A stretch of 64,000 nt of DNA from Vreelandella venusta (GTDB lineage Bacteria > Pseudomonadota > Gammaproteobacteria > Pseudomonadales > Halomonadaceae): contig NZ_BJUL01000010.1 in NCBI RefSeq assembly GCF_007989605.1, positions 62,001 to 126,000 on the forward strand. The letters run 5' to 3'. The first letter of the stretch is position 1. Each line of letters opens with the position of its first letter. This document shows, piece after piece, positions 33,584 through 42,320 of this stretch. The notes beneath the pieces were generated by a model. The model was not told the DNA's origin and made no database searches. It saw only the letters and a list, made by a program, of their open reading frames with translations. Made by a program: the position numbers and the translations under genes.

Positions 33584-35314
33584 ATGAAAAAAAGCAGCTC
33601 GTGGCTTATGTGGTTTGTGCTGGTTGTCACTTTGGTGTTTTCCAGCGTTAGCACAGCGCAAACTCAAGGAGATGAGAGTGAAAATGAGCGGTGGTTCGCT
33701 ATTGATTCGCTTAACGCAGGGCTGGGAGAGGTGCCGGAAGAGGCTAAGCGGATGTCTCCACGAGAAGCGGTTCGTAGCTTTTTAAACTTCACCGAAAGTG
33801 GAAATTACGCCTCAGCCGCGCATTTGCTTAATCTAAACGGCATTGATTCAAGCGAACAGCAGGCGAGAGGAGCTGAGCTTGCGAGGCAGTTAGCGGAGGT
33901 ACTAAAGCGTGGCGAGTGGCTAAATGCTTCGAATCTGCCTGCTCGCCAAGACGCAGCGATTGAAGATACTTCTGGTCAGAACCCCTTAGCGGGGTCGCCA
34001 CGGCGAAATATAGAGCTGGCAGCATTAAAAGTAGAAGGACAGGCTTATGATGTTCGCATAGGGCGTTATCGAATCAACGAAGAGGATCCTGTTTGGCTAG
34101 TAATGCCAGAGAGCGTGTCGTCTATTCCAGCTCTCTATGAAGAGTATGGGCCTTCAATGCTAGAAAGCTATATTCCAGAACGGTTGAAGGCATCGTTTGG
34201 CATACTAAAAATTTGGGAATGGTTAGCGATCCCAGTTTTTTTAATCGCCATCGGAACGGTAGGCATGGTGACTTATTACGTTGTTGGGCTAGTGGCACGC
34301 ATTCTGCCTTCAGGCGTGTCTACTATTTTCGCCGATCAAATTGGTGTGCCCATGGCGATGATTGTTATGTCGCTGGTAACGCAGATGTTGCTGGACTACG
34401 TTGTATCGTTTTCCGCCATTGTGACGACAACGTTCCGCGTATTGTTGATCTCAATTATGGCCTGGGGGGCTGGTACCATTGCACTACGCTTGATCGACAC
34501 GATCATGCTGCGCATGACCCGGCGCTTAGTCGGGGAAATTGACGATACCAAGCCTAAAGACAAGAGACGTCTGTTAACCTCGCTGTATGCTTTGCGTCGC
34601 GTGATTATCTTAATCACCGTCATTGGTGTGTCGGTTTATGTGCTGGGGCAGATCCAGCTGTTTGAGTCTTTAGGTTTATCGCTGTTGGCGTCGGCTAGTG
34701 TGCTGGCCGTACTGGTAGGTATTGCCGGCCAAGCGGTGTTAGGCAATATCCTCTCTTCTTTTCAGCTGTCGCTTGCCAAGCCTATACGAATTGGTGACTT
34801 GGTCATCTTCGAAGGGCAATGGTGCTATGTTGAGGGCATTTTTTATACCTTTATTCGACTGCGCTCCTGGGATGAACGACGTGTCATCGTGCCGGTTACC
34901 TACTTTACGTCTAAGCCGTTTGAAAACCTCTCGGTGAAGAGCACTAAAATGTACCGTTTCTTAGAACTGACGCTGCATTTAAGCGCTGATATTTCTCAAG
35001 TGAGGGAGATGTTTTTAGCCTATGCCCAGGAAGAAGATAATGTCATTGAGCACCATAAGTTGCTTTGTTACGTGACCAAACAAACGGCCTACGCGCAAAC
35101 GGTCACTTGCTATTTAATGACATCCGATCCTATGGCGGGCTGGACGGCCGAGATGAACATTCGTGAAAAAATGCTGGCCTTTATCCGTGATAACCATCCC
35201 GAGTGGTGGCCAAGAGAAGTCATGGTTATCAGCCATGAAGATATTGCACGCGGAGAAGGGCAAGGCAAGCGTTCGCAGGGAACAGACCATTCTGCGGATA
35301 AACCATCTGAATAG
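33584..35314 (+). CDS. MscS-family mechanosensitive channel, large form
   Basis: A 576-residue protein. A signal-like helix (LMWFVLVVTLVFSSVSTAQ) precedes a periplasmic domain of about 190 residues, then five or so helices and the MscS core: pore helix GIAGQAVLGNILSSFQLSLAKPIRIGDLVIFEG, then the beta domain (WDERRVIVPVTYFTSKPFENLS). Length is that of the YnaI/MscM-like group. Such channels release solutes at hypo-osmotic shock, useful for a halophile. The ATG at 33584 follows AAGG and begins the signal segment. Confidence 0.88.
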   Translation: MKKSSSWLMWFVLVVTLVFSSVSTAQTQGDESENERWFAIDSLNAGLGEVPEEAKRMSPREAVRSFLNFTESGNYASAAHLLNLNGIDSSEQQARGAELARQLAEVLKRGEWLNASNLPARQDAAIEDTSGQNPLAGSPRRNIELAALKVEGQAYDVRIGRYRINEEDPVWLVMPESVSSIPALYEEYGPSMLESYIPERLKASFGILKIWEWLAIPVFLIAIGTVGMVTYYVVGLVARILPSGVSTIFADQIGVPMAMIVMSLVTQMLLDYVVSFSAIVTTTFRVLLISIMAWGAGTIALRLIDTIMLRMTRRLVGEIDDTKPKDKRRLLTSLYALRRVIILITVIGVSVYVLGQIQLFESLGLSLLASASVLAVLVGIAGQAVLGNILSSFQLSLAKPIRIGDLVIFEGQWCYVEGIFYTFIRLRSWDERRVIVPVTYFTSKPFENLSVKSTKMYRFLELTLHLSADISQVREMFLAYAQEEDNVIEHHKLLCYVTKQTAYAQTVTCYLMTSDPMAGWTAEMNIREKMLAFIRDNHPEWWPREVMVISHEDIARGEGQGKRSQGTDHSADKPSE

Positions 35315-35325
35315 AGGGCAACCAA

Positions 35326-35345
35326 GCAGCGGCAAGTGCCGCTGC
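35326..35345. terminator. Hairpin after the MscS gene
   Basis: GCAGCGGCA pairs with TGCCGCTGC over 9 bp with a very short loop, between convergent genes. No clear T-run. Confidence 0.45.
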
Positions 35346-35406
35346 CTGACGTATCAGCTTGTTGGTATTTCATCTTGTTTACGCTGAAATGCCAGCAGGC
35401 CATACG

Positions 35407-36192
35407 TTATGGTAGCGAGACTACCTCTAACGGAATATCTACGCCGAACTGCTGCAACATGCGTTGAAAGGTTTCTACGTTATAGGCATCACTTTCTGTC
35501 ACTAGGCCACGAATTTGTCCCGTGCCCTGTGTGCCGTTGCCTAGCCCAGCGACAATCGCTTCGGCGGGATCGAGGAAGCGGCAGTTTGGTCTCGCCGATT
35601 CGAAGAAAGTACGCAACCAAGGTAGATGGGTACTTGAAAGCGTCAGAGTATCGATATCAGGATGCCGTTGGAAAACGTCGTCTATAAAAGCCGAGACCGC
35701 TTGCTGAGTTGTCTCTGGGTCGAATATGAAGGCACCATTTTCGACAAGCTCCACCATGGGGGAGGCATTGATCAGGCTAACGTTACCTGGATCAGGCGCA
35801 TGGTGAGAGATAAATTGCTTCAGAGGTGAACTTTCGATGAGCGAATGCACACCCATAATGCCAATCTTGCCTGTAACCGATGCGGCAAGCGCTTCTTCGA
35901 TAGGTGGGTAGACGCCGAACAAGGGGACCAATGTGCTTTGACGAATATCGTTCAGCACCATAATAGAAGGAGCGTTCGAGGCGATGACAATAGCGGATGG
36001 CGTGTAGCTCTCTAGAAAGCGCAGCGTGCGATGCATGACTGTGAGTAATTCATCACGTCCTTTGCTGCCATAAGGAAAGCTCGCCCGGTCAGCAAAATAT
36101 AAAATATCCTGTTTGGGAAGGCGTTTGTGTATCTCCGCAACAATGGCATAGCTACCAATACCCGCGTCGAAAACAGCGATAGGTTGGTGCAT
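35407..36192 (-). CDS. Glutamate-racemase-like protein lacking both catalytic cysteines
   Basis: A 261-residue protein with the MurI fold: FDAGIGSYAIVAEI (FDSGVGG in MurI), DILYFADRASFPYGSKG, LVPLFGVYPPIEEAL and IGIMGVHSLIES. MurI needs two cysteines, in CNT and GCTH. Here they are Ser72 (ASNAPS) and Ser187 (LSSTHLP), and the only Cys in the protein is at 204, outside the active site. The fold residues Asp9, Tyr41 and His189 remain. It therefore should not racemise glutamate by the two-thiol mechanism and may be a binding protein, an amidase/decarboxylase-like relative or a regulator of envelope synthesis. No peptidoglycan genes are nearby. Confidence 0.8.
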   Translation of the reverse strand: MHQPIAVFDAGIGSYAIVAEIHKRLPKQDILYFADRASFPYGSKGRDELLTVMHRTLRFLESYTPSAIVIASNAPSIMVLNDIRQSTLVPLFGVYPPIEEALAASVTGKIGIMGVHSLIESSPLKQFISHHAPDPGNVSLINASPMVELVENGAFIFDPETTQQAVSAFIDDVFQRHPDIDTLTLSSTHLPWLRTFFESARPNCRFLDPAEAIVAGLGNGTQGTGQIRGLVTESDAYNVETFQRMLQQFGVDIPLEVVSLP

Positions 36193-36423
36193 AGCAAGAT
36201 CCTTGGCGTCGGCTGGTAAATCCTAATGATCCATAATGTTTAAACGCTATGGAAGTGTTATTTCCAGCGAATGCTAAAGAAGGAAAAAATCATATTTAAG
36301 GCAAGCGGGAGGGGGAGCAATAACTATGGAGGCACCTGTTGATCAAACGGCTGAATACTGGTTTTAGCTGACTGCTCGTTTTAACGATCCCGCTAGCGGA
36401 AAGAAACACAAGGACGTTAGGAA

Positions 36424-36534
36424 ATGGACATGATGAAATCACAATTACAGGTAGTGCAGCGTTTTCTTCCCGATTGGGGTGTTACCTACGGCCCGGCAGG
36501 CGATGGCCCTTTTAGGCCAACCGCTAATACGTAA
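36424..36534 (+). CDS. Possible 36-residue small protein of unknown kind
   Basis: A short frame starting after AGGA (MDMMKSQLQVVQRFLPDWGV) and closed by TAA 4 bp before a strong hairpin. The rest of the 36193-36540 stretch has one more tiny frame (36325-36366, 13 codons, after GGGAGGGGGAG). The pair may be remnants of a lost gene. No family is recognised and coding is uncertain. Confidence 0.3.
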   Translation: MDMMKSQLQVVQRFLPDWGVTYGPAGDGPFRPTANT

Positions 36535-36537
36535 CTC

Positions 36538-36572
36538 AGCTAGCCAAGCCTGAATACTAAGCTTGGCTAGCT
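36538..36572. terminator. Strong bidirectional hairpin between small frame and aas fusion
   Basis: AGCTAGCCAAGC (36538-36549) and GCTTGGCTAGCT (36561-36572) form a perfect 12-bp stem with an 11-base loop. It lies beyond the current aas stop at 36622, which would fit the original 3' end of that gene. Confidence 0.65.
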
Positions 36573-36621
36573 AAACGTTTTATCCTGTCGGCAGCAATGG
36601 CTACCTCGTGTTGGCCAGCGT

Positions 36622-39600
36622 TTAAGCCCAACGGCCAATTAGGGTTAAAAAGCCATCTTCATCGATAAACCCTTTATCGCCGGTGACAAACCAGCGTTGG
36701 CCATCGAGTTCTTTAATGGCGGCGGCTGTGCGCTTCGGGTCGTTTAAGTAGCCCTGCATCACCTGGGGACCGCTGATCAAAATCATGCCTGCCTCCCCGG
36801 TAGGCTGTTCCGCAAAGCTTTCCGGCTCAACGATCTTAAAGCTGGTGCCGGGAAGCGGCATGCCAACGGTACCCGCTTTACTACCTTTCTGTATGGTTTG
36901 GTAATGAGCGCCCAGTGAGTCTGGCAGGTTAACCGAGGCCACGGGGGCGGTCTCGGTTGCCCCATAGCCTTTATAAATGGGCTTATGGAATTTTAAGACG
37001 AAGTCGCTGCATACCTGCTCATCCAAGTTTTCGGCACTGACAACGACTGCCCGTAGGCTTTCTAGCATGGGTGGGTGCACGTTGGGGCTGTGGTTTAGGT
37101 GCTGTAGAAAGTCTGATGTGCCGAACATCAGGGTGGCTTTGTGCTTGGCGACGGCGCAGGCAATGCCAGCAGTGTCGTTGGAGTCCGCGTGGCAGACCAG
37201 TGGCAGGCCTTCGATAAGTGGCAGCAGTTGGGTAACGGTGAGCCCAAAGGCATGAAACAGAGGCAGCGAGCCGATCACCACATCGTCATGTTGGGTATTA
37301 AGCACATCGGAGGTCTGCTTAATATTGGCCATCAGGTTGCGGTGGCTCAACATGACGCCTTTGGGCTGTCCTTCGCTTGTGCTTGGAAACACAATGGCAG
37401 CGGTGGCATTGGCATCTCTACTGCGGCAGTAAAGGCGCTGAAGCAGCCATGAAGGTAGCAGGCGAACGGCAAGCCAAGTGCTGATGCGTTCATGACGCCG
37501 GATATTGGCTTGTAGGTCTTCCAGGTAAATCGTCTGGGTATTTGCCAGCTGTGAGTTAACGCTTAGCCCTTGTTGCTGAAGTTTTTCGACGAAGTGGCGC
37601 GAGGTCAGCACTGTATTGATGTCGGCTTGGGTGAGTGCCGCAGACAACACGTCCTCTTTCGCGGTGCCATTGGGTCTGTTGTTAAGATGATAGTTGAGGT
37701 TAACCAGCGTTTTTCCAGCCAGAAGTGTTGCCATATTGGCCAGTGCTCCCGCGCTGCTATTGGGTAGCAGTAGGCCCACGTTTTGCTCAGGGGTTAGCGT
37801 GTGGATGCGCTTTGCAATAAGCAGACTGGCGGTAAGTGCTTGGCCTGCCGTCAGCGGGCGGCTAAGGGAATCAGTGAGTGCTTGTGCAGCAAGGTTACGC
37901 TTCACGCTACGAATCCAGGCGTCGGGCAGCGAGGGCAGTTCATCGATAGCATGTTGCCACGAGTTGGTTGCTTGTTCGAAGATGCGCCGTTTGAGCACGT
38001 CGGCCGGGGTGTCTTTAGGCAGCGGCTTGCCAAACGCAACGACGACTGAGCGATGGAGAGGCGCGTTACGCAGCTCTTTGAGTTTGCTGGATGAGCGGGA
38101 AAACTGGCTACCCCACAGCCCGCGCAGGTAAAACGGCACAATACGTACCTCTGGGTTCGCCAGCTTACAGGCGCGTTCATAGCCTCGGCGCAGCTCGCCT
38201 AGCTGGCCGTTGCGGCTGATCGCGCCTTCAGGGAATAGGCATACCACTTCACCGTTATTCAGCTGTTCGGCAACCGCTGCTAAAGCGTTATCGGCTCCTG
38301 CGCCCCGTTCGATAGGAATACAGCCCAGCGCTTTAAAAAACCAGCGTAAATACCAACGCTGATAAATATCCTTCAACATGACAAAACGCACGGGGCGAGG
38401 GCAGGCGATTTGCACCATTGCCCAATCTACCCAGCTGATATGATTGCCAAGCAGCAGCACGCCGCCTTGGGCAGGCAGGTGCTCTAACCCATGAACATCA
38501 ACACGGTAACGGCGGGTCAGCAGGAAACTGAGTAGAAAGCGTACTAAGCTTTGCGGCAGTTTGAAAATGGTGTAACCACCACCCACCATGGCGACGGTAG
38601 CCACGAGTAGCAACAGATAATGGCTATCCACACCTGCCAGGGCAAATAGTGCGGTAAGCACTAAGAAACCCAGCATAGACAGGTTCTGAATCCAGTTGTT
38701 AGCAGCTAGCACGGTACCTAGTTCATGGTCTGCCGCATGAAATTGAATCAGTGCATTGAGCGGTACAATGAATACTCCGCCCATCATGCCAATAAATACA
38801 AAGTTCAGCGCTTGGCTGATGGGGGTAGTGAACAGTGGCAGGCACCACAGACCCACCGCAACACCAACAGCGCCCAAAGGAATCAAGCCGGTTTCAATGC
38901 GATTGCGAGACAGCTTGCTGGCAAGCAATGATCCTAACGCAATCCCAATGCCGCTAGCGGCAAGAATACCTTGCAGGACTAAGGTGTTATCAATGCTGAG
39001 TGCATCTTTGGCATAGGCGGGGAACGCAGCGAGCAGCACCTGGCCCACCGACCAGAAAGTGGCAAGACCGATAATCGACAGCCGCAGTATCGGTTGGCGT
39101 CCCAAAATGCTCAGGTTGTCTTTAAGTGCACTGCCTTTGATATAGCGCTGCCAAGTGAGCGGGGGGGGGGAAGGCTGAGCGGTATCCAGTTTCAAGCGAT
39201 AAAGCGCTATCACTTGTATAGCGCTGTTCAACACCAGCAGCCAACCCAGCGGTGCAATGCTGCGTAATAGTTCGCCGGGTGTTTGAGCGCGGGGCACTAT
39301 CCAGCTTTCAAACAGCGCAGTAAAGGCCACGGTGCCTGCCAAAATGGCACCAATGGTGACGGCCTGGATAAGCCCGTTAGCTTCAGCCAAGCGAGGTTTG
39401 CCAAATAGCCCTTTCACCAAGCCATACTTTGCGGGAGAGTAAAAGGCTGATTGAACTGCCAGTACTAGCGTCATGGCAAACGCCAGCCAAAACCAACCTT
39501 GGTAATAAGCGGCGGTGATGCCCAGTGAAACAGCGACAGCGGCCCAGGCTGAAACCCGCAGAATGCGGACTTTGGGATAGCTATCCGCCACATGGCCTGC

Positions 39601-39795
39601 TGGGCTAAACAGCAAAATAAACGGCAATAGAATAAGCCCATTGACCAATGCCGTCAGTACCACCTGGATTTCGCCGTCGTAGCTTTTAAAAATCGTGTTT
39701 TGAATGACGATTTTATGCCCTAAATCCACAAAGGCATTCAAGAAAATGGCAATCAGGTAGGGCCAAACACCCGTGATGCGTAGTAAAGGTTGCAT
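36622..39795 (-). CDS. aas: LplT-PlsC-acyl-ACP synthetase fusion (Aas type), C-terminally shortened
   Basis: A 1057-residue three-part enzyme for lysophospholipid recycling. Residues 1-420 are an LplT-like MFS flippase; about 425-640 an acyltransferase (NHISWVDW with HX4D; FPEGAISRNGQ); about 640-1057 an AMP-forming acyl-ACP synthetase (VFPSTSEGQPKGVMLSH, GYGATETAPVASVN, TGDKGFIDEDGF). Intact relatives go on for about 80-100 residues after GFLTLI-R to the A10 segment with the catalytic Lys. Here the stop follows GRWA, so the synthetase part should be weak or dead; flippase and acyltransferase may still work. Just past the stop another frame reads EVAIAADRIKRLASQA, like a family C-terminus, suggesting an internal deletion with frameshift. 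A run of ten C lies in the flippase part. Confidence 0.8.
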   Translation of the reverse strand: MQPLLRITGVWPYLIAIFLNAFVDLGHKIVIQNTIFKSYDGEIQVVLTALVNGLILLPFILLFSPAGHVADSYPKVRILRVSAWAAVAVSLGITAAYYQGWFWLAFAMTLVLAVQSAFYSPAKYGLVKGLFGKPRLAEANGLIQAVTIGAILAGTVAFTALFESWIVPRAQTPGELLRSIAPLGWLLVLNSAIQVIALYRLKLDTAQPSPPPLTWQRYIKGSALKDNLSILGRQPILRLSIIGLATFWSVGQVLLAAFPAYAKDALSIDNTLVLQGILAASGIGIALGSLLASKLSRNRIETGLIPLGAVGVAVGLWCLPLFTTPISQALNFVFIGMMGGVFIVPLNALIQFHAADHELGTVLAANNWIQNLSMLGFLVLTALFALAGVDSHYLLLLVATVAMVGGGYTIFKLPQSLVRFLLSFLLTRRYRVDVHGLEHLPAQGGVLLLGNHISWVDWAMVQIACPRPVRFVMLKDIYQRWYLRWFFKALGCIPIERGAGADNALAAVAEQLNNGEVVCLFPEGAISRNGQLGELRRGYERACKLANPEVRIVPFYLRGLWGSQFSRSSSKLKELRNAPLHRSVVVAFGKPLPKDTPADVLKRRIFEQATNSWQHAIDELPSLPDAWIRSVKRNLAAQALTDSLSRPLTAGQALTASLLIAKRIHTLTPEQNVGLLLPNSSAGALANMATLLAGKTLVNLNYHLNNRPNGTAKEDVLSAALTQADINTVLTSRHFVEKLQQQGLSVNSQLANTQTIYLEDLQANIRRHERISTWLAVRLLPSWLLQRLYCRSRDANATAAIVFPSTSEGQPKGVMLSHRNLMANIKQTSDVLNTQHDDVVIGSLPLFHAFGLTVTQLLPLIEGLPLVCHADSNDTAGIACAVAKHKATLMFGTSDFLQHLNHSPNVHPPMLESLRAVVVSAENLDEQVCSDFVLKFHKPIYKGYGATETAPVASVNLPDSLGAHYQTIQKGSKAGTVGMPLPGTSFKIVEPESFAEQPTGEAGMILISGPQVMQGYLNDPKRTAAAIKELDGQRWFVTGDKGFIDEDGFLTLIGRWA
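39161..39170 (-). repeat. Homopolymer of ten G (C on the coding strand) inside the aas fusion
   Basis: Ten identical bases encode SPPP near residue 210, in the loop between the two halves of the flippase domain. Slippage there would switch off all three domains. Confidence 0.85.
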
Positions 39796-39929
39796 GAAAT
39801 GACGCCTTATAAACCAGAAGTTAGAGCACTTTCGGTAAATGGGGTTAATGTTGCAACTCTGGTAGTTAAAGTTGTGTTATTTGGGCTTTAAGGTATCGTT
39901 ATACGCTACTTTATACGTCTGGAGGTGAT

Positions 39930-40688
39930 GTGTCTCAGACAAGCGCGCTTATTGATACCTTAAAACGCCAGCTGCGCTCCCAAGGGAAAACTTACGCTGA
40001 TGTGGCGTTATGGCTTGGGTTAAGCGAGGCTTCGGTCAAACGGCTATTCGCTGAGCAGCACATTACCTTAGAGCGGCTAGAGCGTATTTGCGACCAGCTT
40101 AACCTGGAATTTGCTGAGTTGGTGCAAGCCATGCAAGAGGAAGAGCACCGTTTGCAAGAGCTGACCCAGGCGCAAGAGCAGAGCATTGTCGATGATCGTG
40201 AGCTGTTTTTGGTCGCTGTGTGTGTGATTAACGGCTATCGGTTTGATGAAATTCATCACCAGTACCAGCTCAGCGAGGCGCAATGCACTCAGCAACTGCT
40301 GGCGCTAGAGCGGCTAAAACTGATTGACCTATTGCCGGGTAATCGAATTCGGCGGCGTGTGGCCGCGAATTTTCGTTGGCGGCCTGGTGGCCCTATTCAG
40401 CGCTTTTTCCAGCAATATATTGCCACAGAGTTTTTTCAGTCTCGTTTCGATAGCGACAGTGAAAAGCTCATTGTGCTGAATGGCTTGCTATCTCATGCGG
40501 GTAATACTGAGTGGCAACAAACGATGCAGCGGCTAGCAAAAGAGTTTCACGCCCTGTGTGAACGCGAAAGTGGGCTGCCCATTCATCAGCGCTTTGGCAC
40601 CACCTCGGTACTAGCTGTTCGTCAGTGGCAGTCCACGCTGTTTAAAGATGTCGCCCGCAGGTCGTATAGGCAAAAGAAAAATTTATAA
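39930..40688 (+). CDS. XRE-family helix-turn-helix regulator
   Basis: A 252-residue protein. The N-terminal helix-turn-helix is LKRQLRSQGKTYADVALWLGLSEASVKRLFAEQHITLERLERICDQLNLEFAELVQ (about 10-66). The rest is a helical domain ending KDVARRSYRQKKN, found in COG1396-like gammaproteobacterial regulators of unknown effector. Start is a GTG with an excellent Shine-Dalgarno (GGAGGTGAT). Divergent from the aas fusion, which may be its target, and 42 bp ahead of rlmA. Confidence 0.82.
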   Translation: MSQTSALIDTLKRQLRSQGKTYADVALWLGLSEASVKRLFAEQHITLERLERICDQLNLEFAELVQAMQEEEHRLQELTQAQEQSIVDDRELFLVAVCVINGYRFDEIHHQYQLSEAQCTQQLLALERLKLIDLLPGNRIRRRVAANFRWRPGGPIQRFFQQYIATEFFQSRFDSDSEKLIVLNGLLSHAGNTEWQQTMQRLAKEFHALCERESGLPIHQRFGTTSVLAVRQWQSTLFKDVARRSYRQKKNL

Positions 40689-40730
40689 ACCAACGCTTTA
40701 TGGGAATATGTTTTATGAGTTCACATTGTT

Positions 40731-41594
40731 ATGAGTAGCGCTCCTTTTCAATTATTAGCCTGTCCGTTAGATGGCGAGCCGCTTCATTTGGCAGGCCGTA
40801 CCTGGTGCTGCTCTGCGGGGCATAGCTTCGATGTCGCTAAGCAAGGTTATATTAACCTGCTTCCTGTACAGCAAAAGCGTTCCGCTGACCCTGGTGACAG
40901 TAAGCTGATGGTGGCTGCAAGGCAGCGTTTTCTTGAAGCTGGTTACTATCAGCCCATTGCGCAGGCGGTAAGTAAGCATCTGTTAAGCCATGCTGATGCG
41001 CAATCCGCCGGCTCACTATTTGGTTGCCTGGATGCTGGCTGCGGTGAAGGCTATTACTTGCGTGAGCTAGCCCGTACTGCATCCAATGCGCAGTCACTTT
41101 CACTGCTGGGGTTAGATATTTCCAAGTGGGCAGTCCTGTCGGCGGCTAGACAAGATGATAAAACATTTCCGCTTTGCCGTTGGGTCGTCGGGAGTAATGC
41201 GCACTTGCCAGTTCAAGCGGAGACGCTTGACAGTGTACTGTGTATGTTTGGCTTTCCAGTGCATCACGAATTTGCGCGGGTATTAAAGTCAGGTGGCCTA
41301 TTGGTACAGGTTGAGGCTGGGGTGGGGCACCTGCGTGAGCTGAGGGAGGTGATTTATCCCACGCTTAAGCCGGACACGATAAATGAGCGGGAGGTGCCTG
41401 AGGGCTTTACTCTGTTGTACACAGAGTCACTTAACTATCAAATAACGCTGGAAGAGCAGGCATTAATTGGTGATCTATTAACCATGACGCCCCATCTTTA
41501 CCGTGCCAGCCAGGAGGGGCGGGCACGTGCGGCGGCACTTGATGAGCTTACCCTGACGGTAGATGCCAAACTAATGGTGTATGAGCGTAAATAG
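40731..41594 (+). CDS. rlmA: RlmA-type 23S rRNA (guanine-N1) methyltransferase
   Basis: A 287-residue enzyme that methylates G745-type sites in helix 35 of 23S rRNA. The N-terminal zinc-ribbon reads LLACPLDGEPL...CCSAGHSFDVAKQGYINLLPVQQKRSADPGDS, followed by the AdoMet fold with LDAGCGEGYYLREL and FPVHHEFARVLKSGGLLV. In E. coli the zinc is held by Cys-Cys-Cys-His; here the second ligand position is Asp14 (CPLD), while Cys11, Cys27 and His31 are kept. A hairpin terminator follows. Confidence 0.88.
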   Translation: MSSAPFQLLACPLDGEPLHLAGRTWCCSAGHSFDVAKQGYINLLPVQQKRSADPGDSKLMVAARQRFLEAGYYQPIAQAVSKHLLSHADAQSAGSLFGCLDAGCGEGYYLRELARTASNAQSLSLLGLDISKWAVLSAARQDDKTFPLCRWVVGSNAHLPVQAETLDSVLCMFGFPVHHEFARVLKSGGLLVQVEAGVGHLRELREVIYPTLKPDTINEREVPEGFTLLYTESLNYQITLEEQALIGDLLTMTPHLYRASQEGRARAAALDELTLTVDAKLMVYERK

Positions 41595-41677
41595 GGGGCT
41601 AATCCGAGCATACTCTCTTTCTGAATCTTTATGCTAACTGCCTTTCATTTTGTCTTTCATGTTCAATACGCAAACGC

Positions 41678-41705
41678 AACAAGGCCCGCATAAGCGGGCC
41701 TTGTT
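41678..41705. terminator. Bidirectional terminator between rlmA and csp
   Basis: AACAAGGCCCGC and GCGGGCCTTGTT form a 12-bp perfect stem with loop ATAA, followed by TTGTT-type tails. It lies between convergent genes and can serve both. Confidence 0.85.
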
Positions 41706-41750
41706 ATCCGAACCGGTTAAGGTCCGAGCAAACTCTTAAACCGTTAAGGT

Positions 41751-41957
41751 TTAGGACGTTTGCTTGATGTTAGAAGCCTGAAGGCCTTTTTTACCCTGGG
41801 TAACGTCAAAAGAAACGCTAGCACCTTCTTGAAGGGTTTTGAAACCGTCAGACTGAATTTCAGAGAAGTGAGCAAAAAGGTCGTCGCCGCCGTCAGAAGG
41901 AGCGATGAAACCAAAACCTTTAGTGTCGTTAAACCATTTAACTGTGCCAGTTGCCAT
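41751..41957 (-). CDS. Cold-shock protein, CspA family
   Basis: A 68-residue OB-fold protein, complete: [34 protein letters not shown]1 is KGFGFI and RNP2 is DLFAHFS, the nucleic-acid binding surface. It acts as an RNA chaperone. Its Shine-Dalgarno is AAAGGAT. A likely promoter 150 bp upstream gives a long untranslated leader like that of cold-inducible csp genes, hinting at post-transcriptional control. Confidence 0.95.
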   Translation of the reverse strand: MATGTVKWFNDTKGFGFIAPSDGGDDLFAHFSEIQSDGFKTLQEGASVSFDVTQGKKGLQASNIKQTS

Positions 41958-42320
41958 GATGTAGATCCTTTCGCGCTAATGCGCTGTAATAAAGTTCCTG
42001 GTATTACCCAGATGAATAGTAGTGGGTGAAACAAGGAATACAATATCAGGCTGCCGAAATAGATCGTACACTTCTGAAACCATGCTGCTTGCTAACCAAC
42101 TGACGTTACAGTACATGATTTTTTCTTCGGGTCAAAGCCTTTTTATGAATATTTTCTGGGGGATGGTGCCAGTACGGCGGTTTTTTTCATCCCATTGCTC
42201 AGGTGCGTGGGTGCTTTGCGGTGGGTCAGACCTGCAATATTAAAAATGCTATCTTTGGCGAAGCACTTTTGAAATGACAACCCTGTTGGTCAGGCACGTT
42301 ATCAAATCGAGGAGAATCCA
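41958..42320. promoter_or_regulatory. csp leader and promoter region; upstream region of the deaminase gene
   Basis: This 363-bp stretch holds no gene. On the minus strand a -35 TTGACC (42135-42130) and -10 TACTGT (42113-42108), 16 bp apart, would give a csp leader of roughly 145 bases. A small GCGC-ATTA-GCGC repeat lies just before the csp ribosome site. On the plus strand GAGGAG precedes the deaminase ATG. Confidence 0.4.

Noticed and set aside
38725..39016. Plus-strand frames opposite the aas fusion flippase domain
   Set aside because: Shadow of codon bias in the real gene; low-complexity sequence with no recognisable domain.
42022..42243. 73-codon plus-strand frame upstream of the deaminase gene
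   Set aside because: Has no ribosome site, overlaps the csp promoter region and looks like no protein family.
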